From Plenodomus lindquistii (taxonomy: Eukaryota; Ascomycota; Dothideomycetes; Pleosporales; Leptosphaeriaceae): a stretch of DNA of 64,000 bases. Shown in pieces: positions 1 to 11,423 of the stretch. Both the position numbers and the translations under genes were made by a program. Every line of letters begins with the position of its first letter. The stretch's first letter is position 1. The notes under the pieces are model-generated. The model did not search any database. It was not told the origin of the DNA and saw nothing but the letters and a program-made list of their open reading frames with translations. Where the stretch lies: the NCBI GenBank assembly GCA_025504975.1, contig JANUWI010000005.1, positions 1,798,001 through 1,862,000 on the forward strand, in the 5' to 3' direction.

Positions 1-2050
1 GGTCCGCCTTGTGCCGAAGAAGTTGCAATGTCGCTTCCGGCCGACATGGAGTCGCTCCTTGTGTTCCCTCTGACGTGACCCTTCTTCCACAGTGAGGATG
101 ACGCCGAGCCGTCACCCTGGATCCCGAGCTGTTCCAGCCCAGGCTTCCTTCGCACACGTCGAAGCCTTCCAGAAAGACCACATCTTGCGGGGACGTCCAT
201 ATTCTCGAGGTCATTTGAAAGGTCAATGTCCTTATCGTCTTGTGAAAGTATTACAGTCTTTGCAATTATAGGAGATCCAGGTAAGATCTGCTCATCGACA
301 TCCTACAGAGAAAGTATGATGTTAGTAACTCTGGGGTGCGTAGTGAGCGGGCTGTAAGCCAAAAGTTAGTCCTGCTCTAAGTGCAATAAATAGCCCTGAA
401 ACGCGAGAATTTCAGTAAGCCTCAGTTGCAATACATACTGGTGAATTGAGCATGCTCTGACGCTTGTTCCTGCTCTTCTTGATGTGACTCTTCAATGCGC
501 TCGAGTCGAGAGGCTTGAGAAGCTCAAAGCTACAGAGCAGCTCTCCCGACACAGACATGACCGCACCCCAATTGTCAAATTCGCCGCAGTACTAAGACAT
601 GTCAATGCAGCTCAAATATTTGAGTGGGGTTACTTACATTCGGTGCCGAGAATACCGTGACCAGAACTCTGTCATTGAAGAACTCGTAGCCATCTTCGAC
701 CACCATGTGAGCCCGGCAGACAAGATCAAAGTCATGCCGTTGTAAGAACTCCATGATGACCTTCTTGCCAAAGCAATAGCTGACACCTCGTTCGTTGGAC
801 TCCCAATCATTCTCCATATCCGCAGGATCACTCCACAGAAGATCGTTGAGGAGGCCGTAGTCTGGCACATCTGTGGGCCGCGCGATTTGTCGAATATCAT
901 CCATGTGTGACAGGCTTGGAGAGAGTCCTCCGTGTACGCAAAAGATCTTCTGTGCGACTATAGCTGCAATTGGCAGAGTGTTGAATGTATCCACAAAGGC
1001 TTTCCAAACCTTGATATTGCATCTCCTCTTGCATTCATCGTAGAAGCCGTATACTCGTGTGACGTTGGCGCACTCGTGATTGCCGCGTAGTAGGAAGAAG
1101 TTTTCGGGGAATTTGAGTTTGTAGCAGAGCAGGAGCAGAATCGTCTCCAAGCTTTGCTTCCCACGATCTACGTAGTCACCAAGGAACAGGTAGTTTGAGT
1201 TCGGAGGGAATCCGCACATTTCGAACATACGGATCAGATCGGTGTACTGTCCATGGATATCGCCAACAATTTTGACTGGCGGTGCGAGCTCCAATAGCGC
1301 TGGCTGACTGAGAAAGACCTCTCGCGCCGCAGAGCAGATGGCGAAGATCTCCGCATTCTTCAGGCTCACCGTCTTGGTGACCTTGCCAGCATATGCTGCA
1401 TCCAGCAGTCTTTGTATCATGTCGTCCAAGTCCATCGACTTCAACGCACTGATCTCCATGGGCGAACCTGAGCCATCGGTCGGTGCTGGGGGTTCTGGAA
1501 GCCTTGGAATTGGCTGGCCCTTCTTCTGTAGAATAGACTCTCCAGGCTGAGCCGAAGCCAGTGGAGGCGGAACACCCGTTGGTGGCACATCGGAGACATG
1601 GTCGACCTCGCCAGATCGCTGTGCCTTGCTTACTCCGTCATGTCCATGGCCGACGGAGGCACTCTGGACGGGCGAAGGAGGCGCCTGTGGTATGTCGGTA
1701 GGCATTGAGTCTTTCCTCTCAGGAGGCTCAATGACGGACTCGGGAGCTGCTGAAGCGACAGAGCCTCTTCGCGAGCTCTTGCCCCCACGGCTCTTGTCCG
1801 ACTTGGTGGAGGCTGCATCTGTCTTGTCGAGCTTGCCGTTGACATCGCCAAGATTGGCGACAGAGTTTCGTGGGCTGTCGGTCTTGCCGGAGCCTGGGAT
1901 CTTGGATAGCAGGGAATTTCGAATTGAGCGCGAGGAGTTTTGGGTGTCAGACCGCTCGAATGAGCGATAGTACTCGCGGCCTAGTGGTGCGCCATCGGCA
2001 CCGGCCTTGTCGCCCTTGGCCTTCTTCTCGCTGGACGGCTGGTTGCCCAT
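1..2050 (-). CDS. ppz1: Ppz-type serine/threonine protein phosphatase (PP1-like), 3' end off window
   Basis: Exons read as complement(2050..638, 591..439, 302..1). Each intron has a clear GT donor and AG acceptor; intron 2 also has a perfect TACTAAC branch point at 321-327. The protein starts MGNQ, an N-myristoylation signature known from yeast Ppz1/2. Residues 1-205 are Ser/Pro-rich and disordered. The catalytic core follows, with GDIHG (263-267), GDYVDRG (291-297), RGNHE (322-326), a VHGG motif near 374 and SAPNYCGEFDN across intron 1, so all metal-binding residues are present. In yeast the family regulates salt tolerance, K+ homeostasis and the cell wall at the plasma membrane; that role is inferred here. 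Exon 3 adds at least 100 in-frame residues beyond the usual C-terminus and runs off the window. The family and exons 1-2 are near certain; exon 3 is likely. Confidence 0.93.
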
Positions 2051-3708
2051 GTTGCCGACTGTGTGCTATGGGATGGGGCAATGTGTCCAAGACGTGTGTG
2101 CTATGAGGTGTGTCGCACCTTGGTGCAGGTGGAGGAAGCGACGGTTGGTCTGTGGTGTCAGATACTCTATAACTCCTTCTGGGCTAGGAGTCGTAGAAGC
2201 TGCAATGGGCGAAGTGCGGTGACGACCCTGGCGTGGTGCGTTGAGCACGAGGTAGGCAGGCCTCGCAGGTAGCCTGGATTAGGGAGGGCGGTAGAGTCGC
2301 GCGAGAAAGGCAAGATAGCGAGCCTCCGTCGGCCCTGTCGTTATCTGCTTCGGGGGACACTGGCCGTGCCAGGTCAGCGTAGGGACGGCGACGGGGGGAG
2401 AATCGGGAGCCTGCTTGGGCGCCAGAGCGGTGGTGTCTGGACTGCGGAGTGGTAGGCGGAGCTCACGATGCGTGGGCTGAGGTCATGGGGCGCAGGCCGT
2501 GGGAGGTTGAGCACTCTAGCCGTGTTTGCAGCGCTCCCAGACGGCAGAGCGGGGACAGGACAGACGACGCCTTAGTCAGTCTGCGAGCGAGTGGCTGTTG
2601 GGCGGGCTCTGCGGACCGGTGAATAGCAGGCGATGTAGCGGTGCTAGTGGCCCAGCGATCGCAGGCTAGTCAGAGCCCAGAATGTGTATCTACAGCACTG
2701 GACGGCCAGCAACAGGGCTTGCCAGCAAGAGGACAGGTGTTGTTGTTGTCGTTGTTAGTGGCGGAGCGTGTCTGATGACGGTGGTTCACGAGGGGCAAGG
2801 AGGAACAGTCCGTCGTGTGCACGATTCTGCAGCAGATGGGAGGTTCCAAGGTTCGCATTCATTATTCCCGTGACTTGCCAGTCTTGGGTGACTGAGCGCA
2901 CGCCAAGATACATAGCGAACAAGGATCACCGACGGCTGCCACACAAAGCAAGCCACGCTGTATAACGCTTTGGCCGACTATACTGCTAACAGCCACATGG
3001 TAGCTACATTCACCGACGTGTCCAACATGGCTGCCATGTCATACTGTAGAGTATCGCCAGTTTCGTGGGAATGATCCTCAGCTGGCCTTGGAGTCATTCG
3101 TGGAGCTCGCCTGCGCTGCTTCTCCAGCCCTCGACCAACGACGACATCATAGTGGAGACCACGACCCGTTCGCGCAAGCCAAGCAAAAGAACCCCATCTT
3201 GAGCCCTCTTCCATTATCAGCTAAAGTACTGTACACGTGGTTTCTTGGGCAGCCCCCGTGAACCTCAGTTGTAACGAGCATTTGCACGTCCGCGTCCGCA
3301 GAAAATATTCACGCATGCCCTTTCCGTTTGCGGTTGTCACATGAGGGAGCGGCCCGAAGTCTTTAATTGGGCACCAGTGTGTCGGTCGTTGTGTGGCTGT
3401 TGCTTCACACCGACACTGAACAAATGCCTCAATGTCACTTTTGAAACGAAGTCCAAATGCCCACGCGACTCAATTGTGAAGAAACCGTCTGTTGAAATTT
3501 CGGAGAGACGTGGTGGGACCAAGCCGTGGCGCCAAGAGCGGACCCGACGACAAGGTCTTGGATACCATGTGATATGGTGGGTCTGCTGGCCGAATTCTGC
3601 TCAAAGTGCGAGCGTCAAGATTGTGAAAGCTTCACTTGATGGTAGGTGTACTGTGTATGTGAATTCAACACGATGCGGCTACATGTCGGCCAGATGATCC
3701 AATGCCTT
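2051..3708. other. Intergenic, no gene seen
   Basis: This stretch is the upstream region of the phosphatase (reading left) and the downstream flank of the aldehyde dehydrogenase. It contains only short overlapping ORFs without recognisable domains or splice-consistent extensions, the longest being 118 codons at 3341-3697 on the plus strand. A long 5' leader or UTR intron of the phosphatase could lie here, but I cannot place it. Confidence 0.6.
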
Positions 3709-5505
3709 TCATAGCCTTGTTCCCAGGTTCACGTGGATTGCCTTCTTGTTCGTGTATGCCTCCAACCCAGCTTCGCCCAACTCTCTTCCACAACCACTCT
3801 GCTTCACGCCACCGAATGGCACTCTTATGTCCGAGTCGTTACTTGAGTTGATCCAGACCATGCCCGCTTCAATGCGTCGCGCAACACGATGAGCCTTTGT
3901 GATGTTCTCAGTGAAGACTGCCGCCCCGAGACCATATGTCGTGTCATTTGCTCGCGCAATTGCCTCTTCTTCCGTCTTGAATGAACTGATAACAACAAAG
4001 GGACCAAACACCTCCTCGCGGTAGATCTTCATGTGATCTTTGACGTTGGTGAAAATGGTTGGCGCAATGAAGAAGCCCTTTCCACCAACGTTCTTATGAG
4101 CCTCTCCGCCCGCGACAAGCGTGGCTCCTTCCGATTTACCGTCCTCGATGAACCCGAGAATACGATCAAATTGTGCCTTGGTGACTTGCGGGCCCTGAAA
4201 GGTGTCATCCTTGAATGGGTCACCGACAACGGAGGTTTCTTTGACGTGTGCTTTGAAGGATTCGATAAACTTTTCGTAAATCCTTTCTTGGACAAGAACT
4301 CGTGAGGTCGCAGTGCAGACTTGACCTTGGTTGTACCTGGGGGACATCAGCAGGTGCATGAGACAGGGCCTAATCAGACTCACATGATGCCAATATGCGT
4401 CCACTTGACTGCTTGGTCAAGGTCTGCATCATCAAAGACTACGAGAGGCGATTTCCCACCCGTTTCCAGGGTGATATTCTTCATGTTTACGGCGGCCATC
4501 TTCATGATTTCCTTCCCTGTAGCTGTTGAACCAGTGAAAGCAATCTTATCAACGTCCAGATGTTGGGCAAGGGCAGCACCTGCTTCCCTGCCATGTCCGT
4601 TGATGATGTTGATGACACCTGGCGGGAAACCAGCCTCTTTGACAAGACTGGCAAGATAGAGGATGGAAAGCGGGGTCTGCTCTGCGGCCTTCATTACAAC
4701 AGTGTTACCGGTGCAGAGCGCAGGGCCGAGTTTCCACGCAGCCATGGCGAGTGGGAAGTTCCATCTTCATTGGGTCAGCCTCGACACCTCCCACATGAGT
4801 TTTGGACTTACGGAATGATCTGTCCACAGACGCCCAGAGGCTCACGAAGAGTATAGGCTAGCTTTGCTGGGCCAGTGTCGATGACCTGTCCGTGAATCTT
4901 GTTTGCCCAGCCAGCATAGTACTTTATGGTACCAATGACTTCTCCCAGATCGTCGTTCAGTGAGACGGAGTAAGGCTTGCCATTGTCCCATGTCTCAATA
5001 GTTGCCAGAGTCTCCCTGTGCTCTTCAATGAGTTGGGCGAACTTGAAGAGCACATCTGCGCGAGCGTTCGTGTCCATGTCTCGCCAGTCCGGGTTGTTGA
5101 ATGCTTTCCGTGCCGCAGCTACGGCGAGATCGACATCTTCAGAGCCAGCTGCGTAGACAGAAACGATCTCGCTTTCATCGCTGTATTTTCTCAGTACTTG
5201 GGTCTTTGGGAACTAAGATCGCTATTTATATACCTAGGGTTTATCGAAGTGATGGTATCCCCAGACTTCGATTTGACAAACTCATTGTTGATGAAGAGTC
5301 CTCTCGGCTGCGAATACTTGCGGCCATTTGGGGCAGTGAGCTCAACGAAGAGATCAGACATGTCGCGCGTGGCCGTACTGAGGTACCTCCAGATAGGACT
5401 GCGACTAACTACAGACTCCAAAGCTCTGCGTGTTGGATGTTGTAAACTTCCTCGGGGGAAGCGGCGCAGAGGAGCTCGGGTAACGACAGAGTAAAGACAG
5501 GACAT
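3709..5505 (-). CDS. NAD(P)+-dependent aldehyde dehydrogenase
   Basis: Exons complement(5505 or 5361..5234, 5180..4812, 4764..4384, 4336..3709). From the ATG at 5361 (MSDLF...) the product is 501 aa, the usual length of cytosolic fungal AldA-type enzymes. From the ATG at 5505 it gains 48 mostly Arg/Ser residues that look like a mitochondrial presequence. Landmarks are IIPWNFP across intron 2, the FTGS cofactor loop, the general-base Glu in LETGG (about residue 266), the nucleophilic Cys in GQVCTA (about 300) and the late EEVFGP motif. The enzyme oxidises aldehydes to acids; whether acetaldehyde (ethanol/acetate use) or another aldehyde is the substrate cannot be read from sequence. The gene is divergent from the methyltransferase at 6035. 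Confidence 0.95.
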
Positions 5506-6034
5506 CTCCTTGAGCCCGAGGAGAACAGCTACTTATGTATTCTTGATTGGACAATGTGCCCGCGGCCCTGGGATAGGCAGCTCGTGGACTTGGTGTGGAC
5601 CCCGCGGTATGACGAGAGCTAGCTTATCCGCTTGGAGATGCCTGATTCGGCTGTGAGAGTCCACCCGTTAGACACGCCTATCATTTGTGACTTGGAGAGA
5701 GGAGAGCACATGGCGGAGCATTTGTCAAGCATGTGACTCGCAATTGCAATGACCTACGATTGGCATAGTTATTGGGCGTGATGTCGCGACGCGTCGCCCG
5801 CGATGCCATTGTCGGCAACTCGGAGACAGCCCCTCATCACGCTTGAACGCGCCCGCCCTGCAGCTGCAGGCCCACTAAACAACACAATACGAGTGATATC
5901 ACTCACGACGATTTTACACCAACCAAAAGCTTCACCTGTAACTTCTCACCTTTCGCACGCAGCCGATATAGCCACCACCCCATCATACATTGCTCGAGAC
6001 GAATACAATCAAGCAACACCTCTCCCCAATAACC
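5506..6034. promoter_or_regulatory. Divergent intergenic region between aldehyde dehydrogenase and N-terminal methyltransferase
   Basis: About 530 bp separate the outermost aldehyde dehydrogenase start (minus) from the methyltransferase start (plus), so it should hold both promoters. I see no unambiguous TATA box. The part just before 6035 is C/A-rich with few G, typical of a fungal 5' leader. Confidence 0.5.
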
Positions 6035-6829
6035 ATGGATATGACCTCCGACCCCCCATTCGACAGCCCTCACGATCCCGACCGCCCGGACGCGTCCATC
6101 AACGTCGATGCCTCGCTCACATACTGGAATAGCGTCTCTTCAGACAACAACGGCATGCTCGGCGGCTACCCACAAACCTCACGCATCGACCTTATAGGCT
6201 CCTCCAATTTCCTCACCAAGTTGCGCCGGGCGCGATCGCAAGCGTCTCCGAAGCAGCCTCTGCCACCACTAGAACGGGCTGCAGATTGCGGGGCGGGGAT
6301 AGGACGCATAACGAAGGGGCTGCTACTGCCTGTTGCGAAGCGAGTGGACGTTGTGGAGCCAGTGAAGAAGTTCACGGACGAACTCGTGCAGAGTCTAGGA
6401 AACGGGGAGTATGCTGGTGATGGCGAGGCGAATGGAGACAAGGGACAGGTGGGTGATGTCATCAATTTAGGACTGCAGGACTGGATACCAGAAGACGGTG
6501 CATACGACCTGATATGGAATCAGTGGTGTGTGGGACATCTGACCGACGCACAACTGGTGGTGTATCTGCGGCGGTGTGCGGCGGGGCTGAGAAAAGCAAA
6601 GGAGGGTGAGGATAGAGTCGCGGCGTGGATCGTGGTCAAGGAGAATCTGTCCACGGATATTAGGCACAAGGATATCTACGATGAGGAGGACTCGAGTGTG
6701 ACGCGATCGGACGACAAGTTCAGGAGATTGTTCCAGGAAGCGGGGTTAAAAATATTGGCGACTGAATTGCAGAGAGGAATGCCGAAAGATCTCTTTCCCG
6801 TGAGAGCATACGCACTCAGGCCAGAGTGA
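6035..6829 (+). CDS. tae1: Alpha-N-terminal protein methyltransferase (NTM1/Tae1 family)
   Basis: Single exon of 264 aa. The ATG at 6035 sits in a strong context (AACCATGG); an in-frame ATG at 5990 would add 15 residues. The SAM-binding motif I is DCGAGIGRITKG, followed by VDVVEP (motif post-I), LQDWIP, and YDLIWNQWCVGHL, a signature of the family. The C-terminus has VKEN, then a Ser/Asp stretch and a Phe/Arg-rich helix. Yeast Tae1 methylates the exposed N-terminal Pro/Ala of ribosomal proteins such as Rpl12 and Rps25 after Met removal (X-Pro-Lys consensus), which is the expected role here. The length matches the family (about 230-260 aa), and no key motif appears missing. Confidence 0.93.
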   Translation: MDMTSDPPFDSPHDPDRPDASINVDASLTYWNSVSSDNNGMLGGYPQTSRIDLIGSSNFLTKLRRARSQASPKQPLPPLERAADCGAGIGRITKGLLLPVAKRVDVVEPVKKFTDELVQSLGNGEYAGDGEANGDKGQVGDVINLGLQDWIPEDGAYDLIWNQWCVGHLTDAQLVVYLRRCAAGLRKAKEGEDRVAAWIVVKENLSTDIRHKDIYDEEDSSVTRSDDKFRRLFQEAGLKILATELQRGMPKDLFPVRAYALRPE

Positions 6830-6905
6830 GCCCATGGGGCTTTGAGATTAGCTAGATGCGGACATGCAAAAATCGAGTTCGCTACCTCAAAGCGAACCGA
6901 GGTGC

Positions 6906-8134
6906 TCATCTTCCAGTCGCCTCTCCCAGAACCATGAACCTATGCATGAATCCCAGTGGCAGTATAGGCTGCCCAGGCACAGGTTGATGCACGTCAGACT
7001 TGACAGTGGTTGCGGCATGCGCAGGATCTTGTGATGTCGCTGGTGCAGCTGCTGGCGCCGCTGTTTCTGGTGCTCCAGACGTGTCCATGACATCTTCAAA
7101 TTCATCTTCGTCATCATCATCATCGTCTCCACTGTCATCGTCGTCGTCGTCATCGTCGCCAGCACCTGTGTCTTCGCCGTAAATATTTGGATACTTCATC
7201 CTGAGGTATTGTTGATCAAAGGCCTCTTGATGCGCAGACTTCCACATTTCGACAAGATCGTCTTCACCCAGTGAGCCTTTGACGCGCTTCAATGGCATAG
7301 TATCTGCATCTTCTGACGCATCGTCGTCGTCGCTGTCCTGCTCGTCGTCTCCATCTTTCTTCTCTGGCTTCCGCGGCTCAACTCCCCATGCTTCTGGAAC
7401 ATATGCAAATTCTGCCGCCCTTTGCAACCGCTTCTCGACCCAGTTCTCCTCCATCGGCTCCAGTCTCTTCCTCAGCAGCGTGTTTGCCATCCCCTGAGCA
7501 TGCGGTAGATGCATTGGAAATGGCGGAATGGGGAACGGGTGCAACGCTTTGATCCTATCACGCTGGGCTGGCTCGGGTATATCGCGATATATCGTCTTCG
7601 TGACTTCTTTACCGCTATCGACAGTGTTGCCCATGCTGTCCTTGACGATGTTGCCATTGTCGTCCACTTTTGGGACTTTGGTGACTATCTCCTCGGCGGT
7701 ATGTTGGTACCCGCCGTTGATCAACTTATTGAACTGGTTGACATAGTTGGAGACTAGATTGGTCGTATGATGAATCTGAGGCCTAGGCGATAGTCAGGGA
7801 GACACACATGAAGGTATGACCTTTTGAAAAAGACAAGCATCCCGCCCGAGAACGTAAATGATGTGGAAACGTTACGGGGGGGCCGCAATCACATTTTACA
7901 CGCGCAGGTACGACAACCCATCAAAGAAAGTGATTCACAGCTTCGGGCGAGTATGCAGCAGGACTAACACATGAAAACGACTTACCAATCAACGGCAAGT
8001 CCTCTCTCCATTTTAAACTGCATTTCATGTTGTAATTTGGTCATCACCGCGATCATAGGCAGTAACTGGCGGCGAAGTTGATCGAGGATTCGGAGGTCCT
8101 CGCGGTCAGGCGCGCCCTGAAAGTTTTGATTCAT
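6906..8134 (-). CDS. med8: Probable Mediator complex subunit 8
   Basis: Exons complement(8134..7986, 7782..6906), 341 aa; the 203-bp intron splits a Trp codon (TG|G). The N-terminus is helical (residues 12-70, with repeated Leu/Gln), followed by a region ending in MANTLLRKRLEP and ENWVEK, resembling the TLLRKKLEP...WVE pattern I associate with fungal Med8. Residues from about 200 include LGEDDLVEMWKSA, then an extreme Asp run, then an Ala/Pro tail. Med8 bridges the head module of Mediator and supports RNA polymerase II transcription. The assignment rests on these motif similarities, not on a search. The 3' end lies 77 bp from the stop of the convergent methyltransferase gene, so 3' UTRs probably overlap. 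Confidence 0.65.
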
Positions 8135-9396
8135 CTTGCAAAGTTCCCCAGCTCTTCGTAGCCGTACTTTGCTCGTGAATTTAGATTAGGTAGCTGAAAG
8201 AGTTCTCTGAGAGTTCACCGAGAGAGGATTGTAGGGATTGAGGTCGGACTGACGCGTAGGCTGACAACGGGAGGTCATTGGTTTGGGAGCCTAGAAATTA
8301 CGAATCGGGAAAAGCGGCTTGGCGCGTTGTCGACGCTGGACCAGGCACGACACTACAAATGATCCATCGCTTAAACTCACGCCCAAGCAGCCATGGTTGA
8401 CCTCTTTCCGGAGGCGAACTCTACGAATAGATTCCCCCTGGTAATGACGTTAGGCTTCCTAAGATGAGCTGTAAATTCGTCCGGTGCACCGAACATTTGG
8501 CAACGACGAGCTCCGTTACTAATGCCCACCTTCACCCATAGATAGTCCTGGTCCCTGCAAGGCTTTCGCACCTTCCTTTCAAAAGGAACCCACGTGGGAT
8601 TCAGTAGTCCAAGCTTCGGTTGCGCGCTACCCCCAGTACCTAGTGAAGAAAGGGTAAGCCTCGACTTTGAGTGAAACCCTTGACCAAAGCACCACCAAAG
8701 CTCTGTAGAAATTTGAGGAGCTTTCAATTACACCTACAGTTGCTCTAGTGTCAACATTCCAGCATCCACACCGATCCAACGTGGTCTCACCTGCACACCG
8801 CTCACTTTGATGCAGCTGAGCGTATTTACCACACGCCTGCCTGAGCTCGTGCAAAAGCACGACTTAATCACCAACGATATTGCTAGAGCCACCGAACCTG
8901 ATTCCGAGTAACTGACTGGAATTACTGTGAAGATTACATGACTAATGTGCGGAGCGATCTCGGACTGACGGGGTAAGCACTCACTCTTCCAGAATCTCAA
9001 GTGAAGGCAGACGGCTGCGACAACTTTGGACGCGGCTCCAGTGTAGCTAGCGCTTATCGAGCATTTATACCTGGACATACGAGCGGTGCTGTTTCAGCGA
9101 CATATAGAACACCCTACCTTACACCGTCATTACCACCCAATTGAAGCAACCGAGAAGCCACGATAGCTGGTACGAATCTCCGCCTCCCTGTTCCTAGTCA
9201 ATGGACACACTCATTGAAGTACCGCATAATACGTTGGTCACTTCTCTCTCTTTTGAAGCAAGTCGCACAGGCTAACGATGTTTTAAGCAGAGTGATGATC
9301 CATCGCCAGAGAAGAAGGCCAGCAGCCACCGCTTACGGAGCATATGTAGCAATCGAAGACTCTCGATCATCCTCAAAGCTAAAGAACAAGCACATA
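8135..9396. other. Intergenic, no confident gene
   Basis: The stretch lies between the divergent probable Med8 gene and the F-box-like gene. Two minus-strand ORFs of 114-116 codons (8377-8727, 8734-9078) have no recognisable domain or coding-like composition. The reading frame of the next gene is open from an ATG at 9214, so part of 9214-9396 may be translated or spliced 5' leader. Confidence 0.5.
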
Positions 9397-10869
9397 ATGG
9401 GTTCAATCCCCAATTTTACCCAACAAGAGTGGCAGGCATCCGCAGCGGAGGTGCACCCGTTCATCAGTGTCATACGAGAAGCCGTCGAGAGGTACCGACT
9501 CCAGTCTGCAGCTCACTACAATATAGACATTGATGTTCATCAATCCGACTATGATAAAAATCCAGACGAACAGCAACAGGTCAGCCCAAGTTTCAAGGTA
9601 CGGGTCGGCTTTCACAATTTCGGTCGCGGTCCCATCGAGCGAATGTGCGGCCCTGGTTCTCGGAGAAAGTCGCGCAAAGGCCCTCGCATAATGACTGGCG
9701 CCCTCGTAGTGTACGAAAAGGGTACACATGTACCATTAGAACAATTCTTGGTAGAACAATTCCCGCTGCATGAGGCGCCGGTAGGCAGCGACATCATGTA
9801 TAGGTGGTGGCGTGAGAACGACAAGATGTTTAACTGGAAAGCATTACCCACGGAACTCAAGGAAAATATCATTCGACACTGTCTCCACGACAAGCCTTTG
9901 CCCGCCAACATATCGTTGAGGATGGGTTTAAAGCCGTCCACCAAGAAGTCAAAGGCAGTGCACAAAGCACAACGTCGAGGGCCGCATGAAGTCACTGACA
10001 ACTTTAATCAGACTTCATCACTCCTACGCGTCTCTCACCAAGTCCGGGCCATCGCACTTCGGCTGTGTCTACAGGGAAGTACCGGCCGCGAAAGCTTATG
10101 TGTTGATGTCACTGGCGGCTTTGCGTTGAAAGAATGCATCAGGCGGCTTGGAAAGTGTCTGCAGATGTCGCATCCAAACGGAGTTCCTATGGATGAGAGA
10201 ACTGAAGCTCTCGCCAAGTTGTACAAGCTGTACCCCAGGATCTATCCGCACCTCGACCAATATGCTACGTTCGCTCACGGTATTCGCAAGGTCTACGTCC
10301 GAATGGACTACCACTCTTACTTCCGTTTCTTCAAAGTCACTGTCGGGGGTTTCAGGAGCTACTGGCGACCCATTCAATCGACCTACGAATTGCTAGAGCA
10401 GCTCCCCAACCTACACGACATCGTCATTGAGCTACCTGATCCTCGAGGTAGGCTATCAGACCAGTCGAGGACTATACCACCCCTCTTCTACCCTGACTTC
10501 GAATGTCCGCGCATCCTGCACCGGTTCATCTACGAGCAGGTAGCCGAAGTGCTAGCGCTCTATCCGAATGTCACCATAACAGGCTTCGTTGACGATCTCG
10601 AAGAACAACGTTTCTACATTCTGCGCAGCGCCGCTGTCCATGGACTCAATTTCACTAGCGTAGACCTCGCAGACCTGTACAAAGACGATGGTGGAGGCAT
10701 TGAGCTCGAAAGCATGATATCTCCCGGTCTACCAATATCGGAGCAGGAAGATCTCTGTGCAGAGCCCGCAGAATTTGGCAGGGTGCATGATCCCTCATCC
10801 GTCGGCTTCTGGCCTCCAAAATGCCGATGTGCAGTGGCATGTAGGAAAGTGTTGTATCCAGAGCAATGA
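9397..10869 (+). CDS. Hypothetical protein with F-box-like motif
   Basis: Single-exon model, 490 aa from ATG 9397 (MGSIPNF...); an in-frame ATG at 9214 would give 551 aa with a basic N-terminus that looks like leader sequence. Around residue 147 it has NWKALPTELKENIIRHCL, the Leu-Pro-x-Glu-x-x-x-x-Ile pattern of an F-box-like helix. The following 300 residues match the style of fungal proteins that describe degree-of-kinship motifs (SSLLRVSHQVRAIA, then a long alpha/beta region ending ...CRCAVACRK). If it is an F-box protein it would recruit targets to SCF ubiquitin ligase, but no substrate-binding repeat is evident. I do not recognise an orthologue. Confidence 0.7.
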   Translation: MGSIPNFTQQEWQASAAEVHPFISVIREAVERYRLQSAAHYNIDIDVHQSDYDKNPDEQQQVSPSFKVRVGFHNFGRGPIERMCGPGSRRKSRKGPRIMTGALVVYEKGTHVPLEQFLVEQFPLHEAPVGSDIMYRWWRENDKMFNWKALPTELKENIIRHCLHDKPLPANISLRMGLKPSTKKSKAVHKAQRRGPHEVTDNFNQTSSLLRVSHQVRAIALRLCLQGSTGRESLCVDVTGGFALKECIRRLGKCLQMSHPNGVPMDERTEALAKLYKLYPRIYPHLDQYATFAHGIRKVYVRMDYHSYFRFFKVTVGGFRSYWRPIQSTYELLEQLPNLHDIVIELPDPRGRLSDQSRTIPPLFYPDFECPRILHRFIYEQVAEVLALYPNVTITGFVDDLEEQRFYILRSAAVHGLNFTSVDLADLYKDDGGGIELESMISPGLPISEQEDLCAEPAEFGRVHDPSSVGFWPPKCRCAVACRKVLYPEQ

Positions 10870-11423
10870 AGCCTTGGTAGACTTGTGAGGGTAACAACCA
10901 GAACTACGTCTTGGAGATAGGAAATGGTGGCTACAATCAACAGGTTCGTGCTGCAGGACAGCATTCGAATATAGAATGGGAAACTCAATATACGGCATTG
11001 GCGAAGACGGCGGCATGGCGAGATCAATTTGCACTCTTGGGGGGTTTTTTTTTGCGATTTCTCAAAAGTTTGGAACTTACTTTCTTTTCTCGTTCATGAT
11101 ACCATATCAGAGCCTACTTTGCTGCTCTCATCCATTCCGTGGGTGGCGCCTCTGCAAAGCGGATGGTAAATGAATAGTATTTGTTTTTTGAATTAAAAGT
11201 CTCCCACAGAGAATATGTATCCTCATTCAGAATAGCATGTGAGCCAATATGCGGACTTAGTGAGAGTATGTACGACCAGGTCGAGTGAAGGGAGGCCCCC
11301 GGCAAGGCTAAGCGAGTTTCCCCGCGGGAGTCTTCGTCCAACATTCTCGTGACAACCCCACCCAAACACTTGTCACCACCCATACCAATCTAGCCCCTCT
11401 GGAAGGGTTGCTGTTCAAATACT
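10870..11423. other. Intergenic; T-rich stretch, no gene seen
   Basis: The 550 bp between two plus-strand genes contain a homopolymer-rich element (seven G followed by ten T around 11040) and only short ORFs. It should contain the 3' UTR of the F-box-like gene and the promoter of naa20. Confidence 0.6.

Noticed and set aside
3341..3697. 118-codon plus-strand ORF
   Set aside because: No domain, no splice partners, codon use unlike neighbours.
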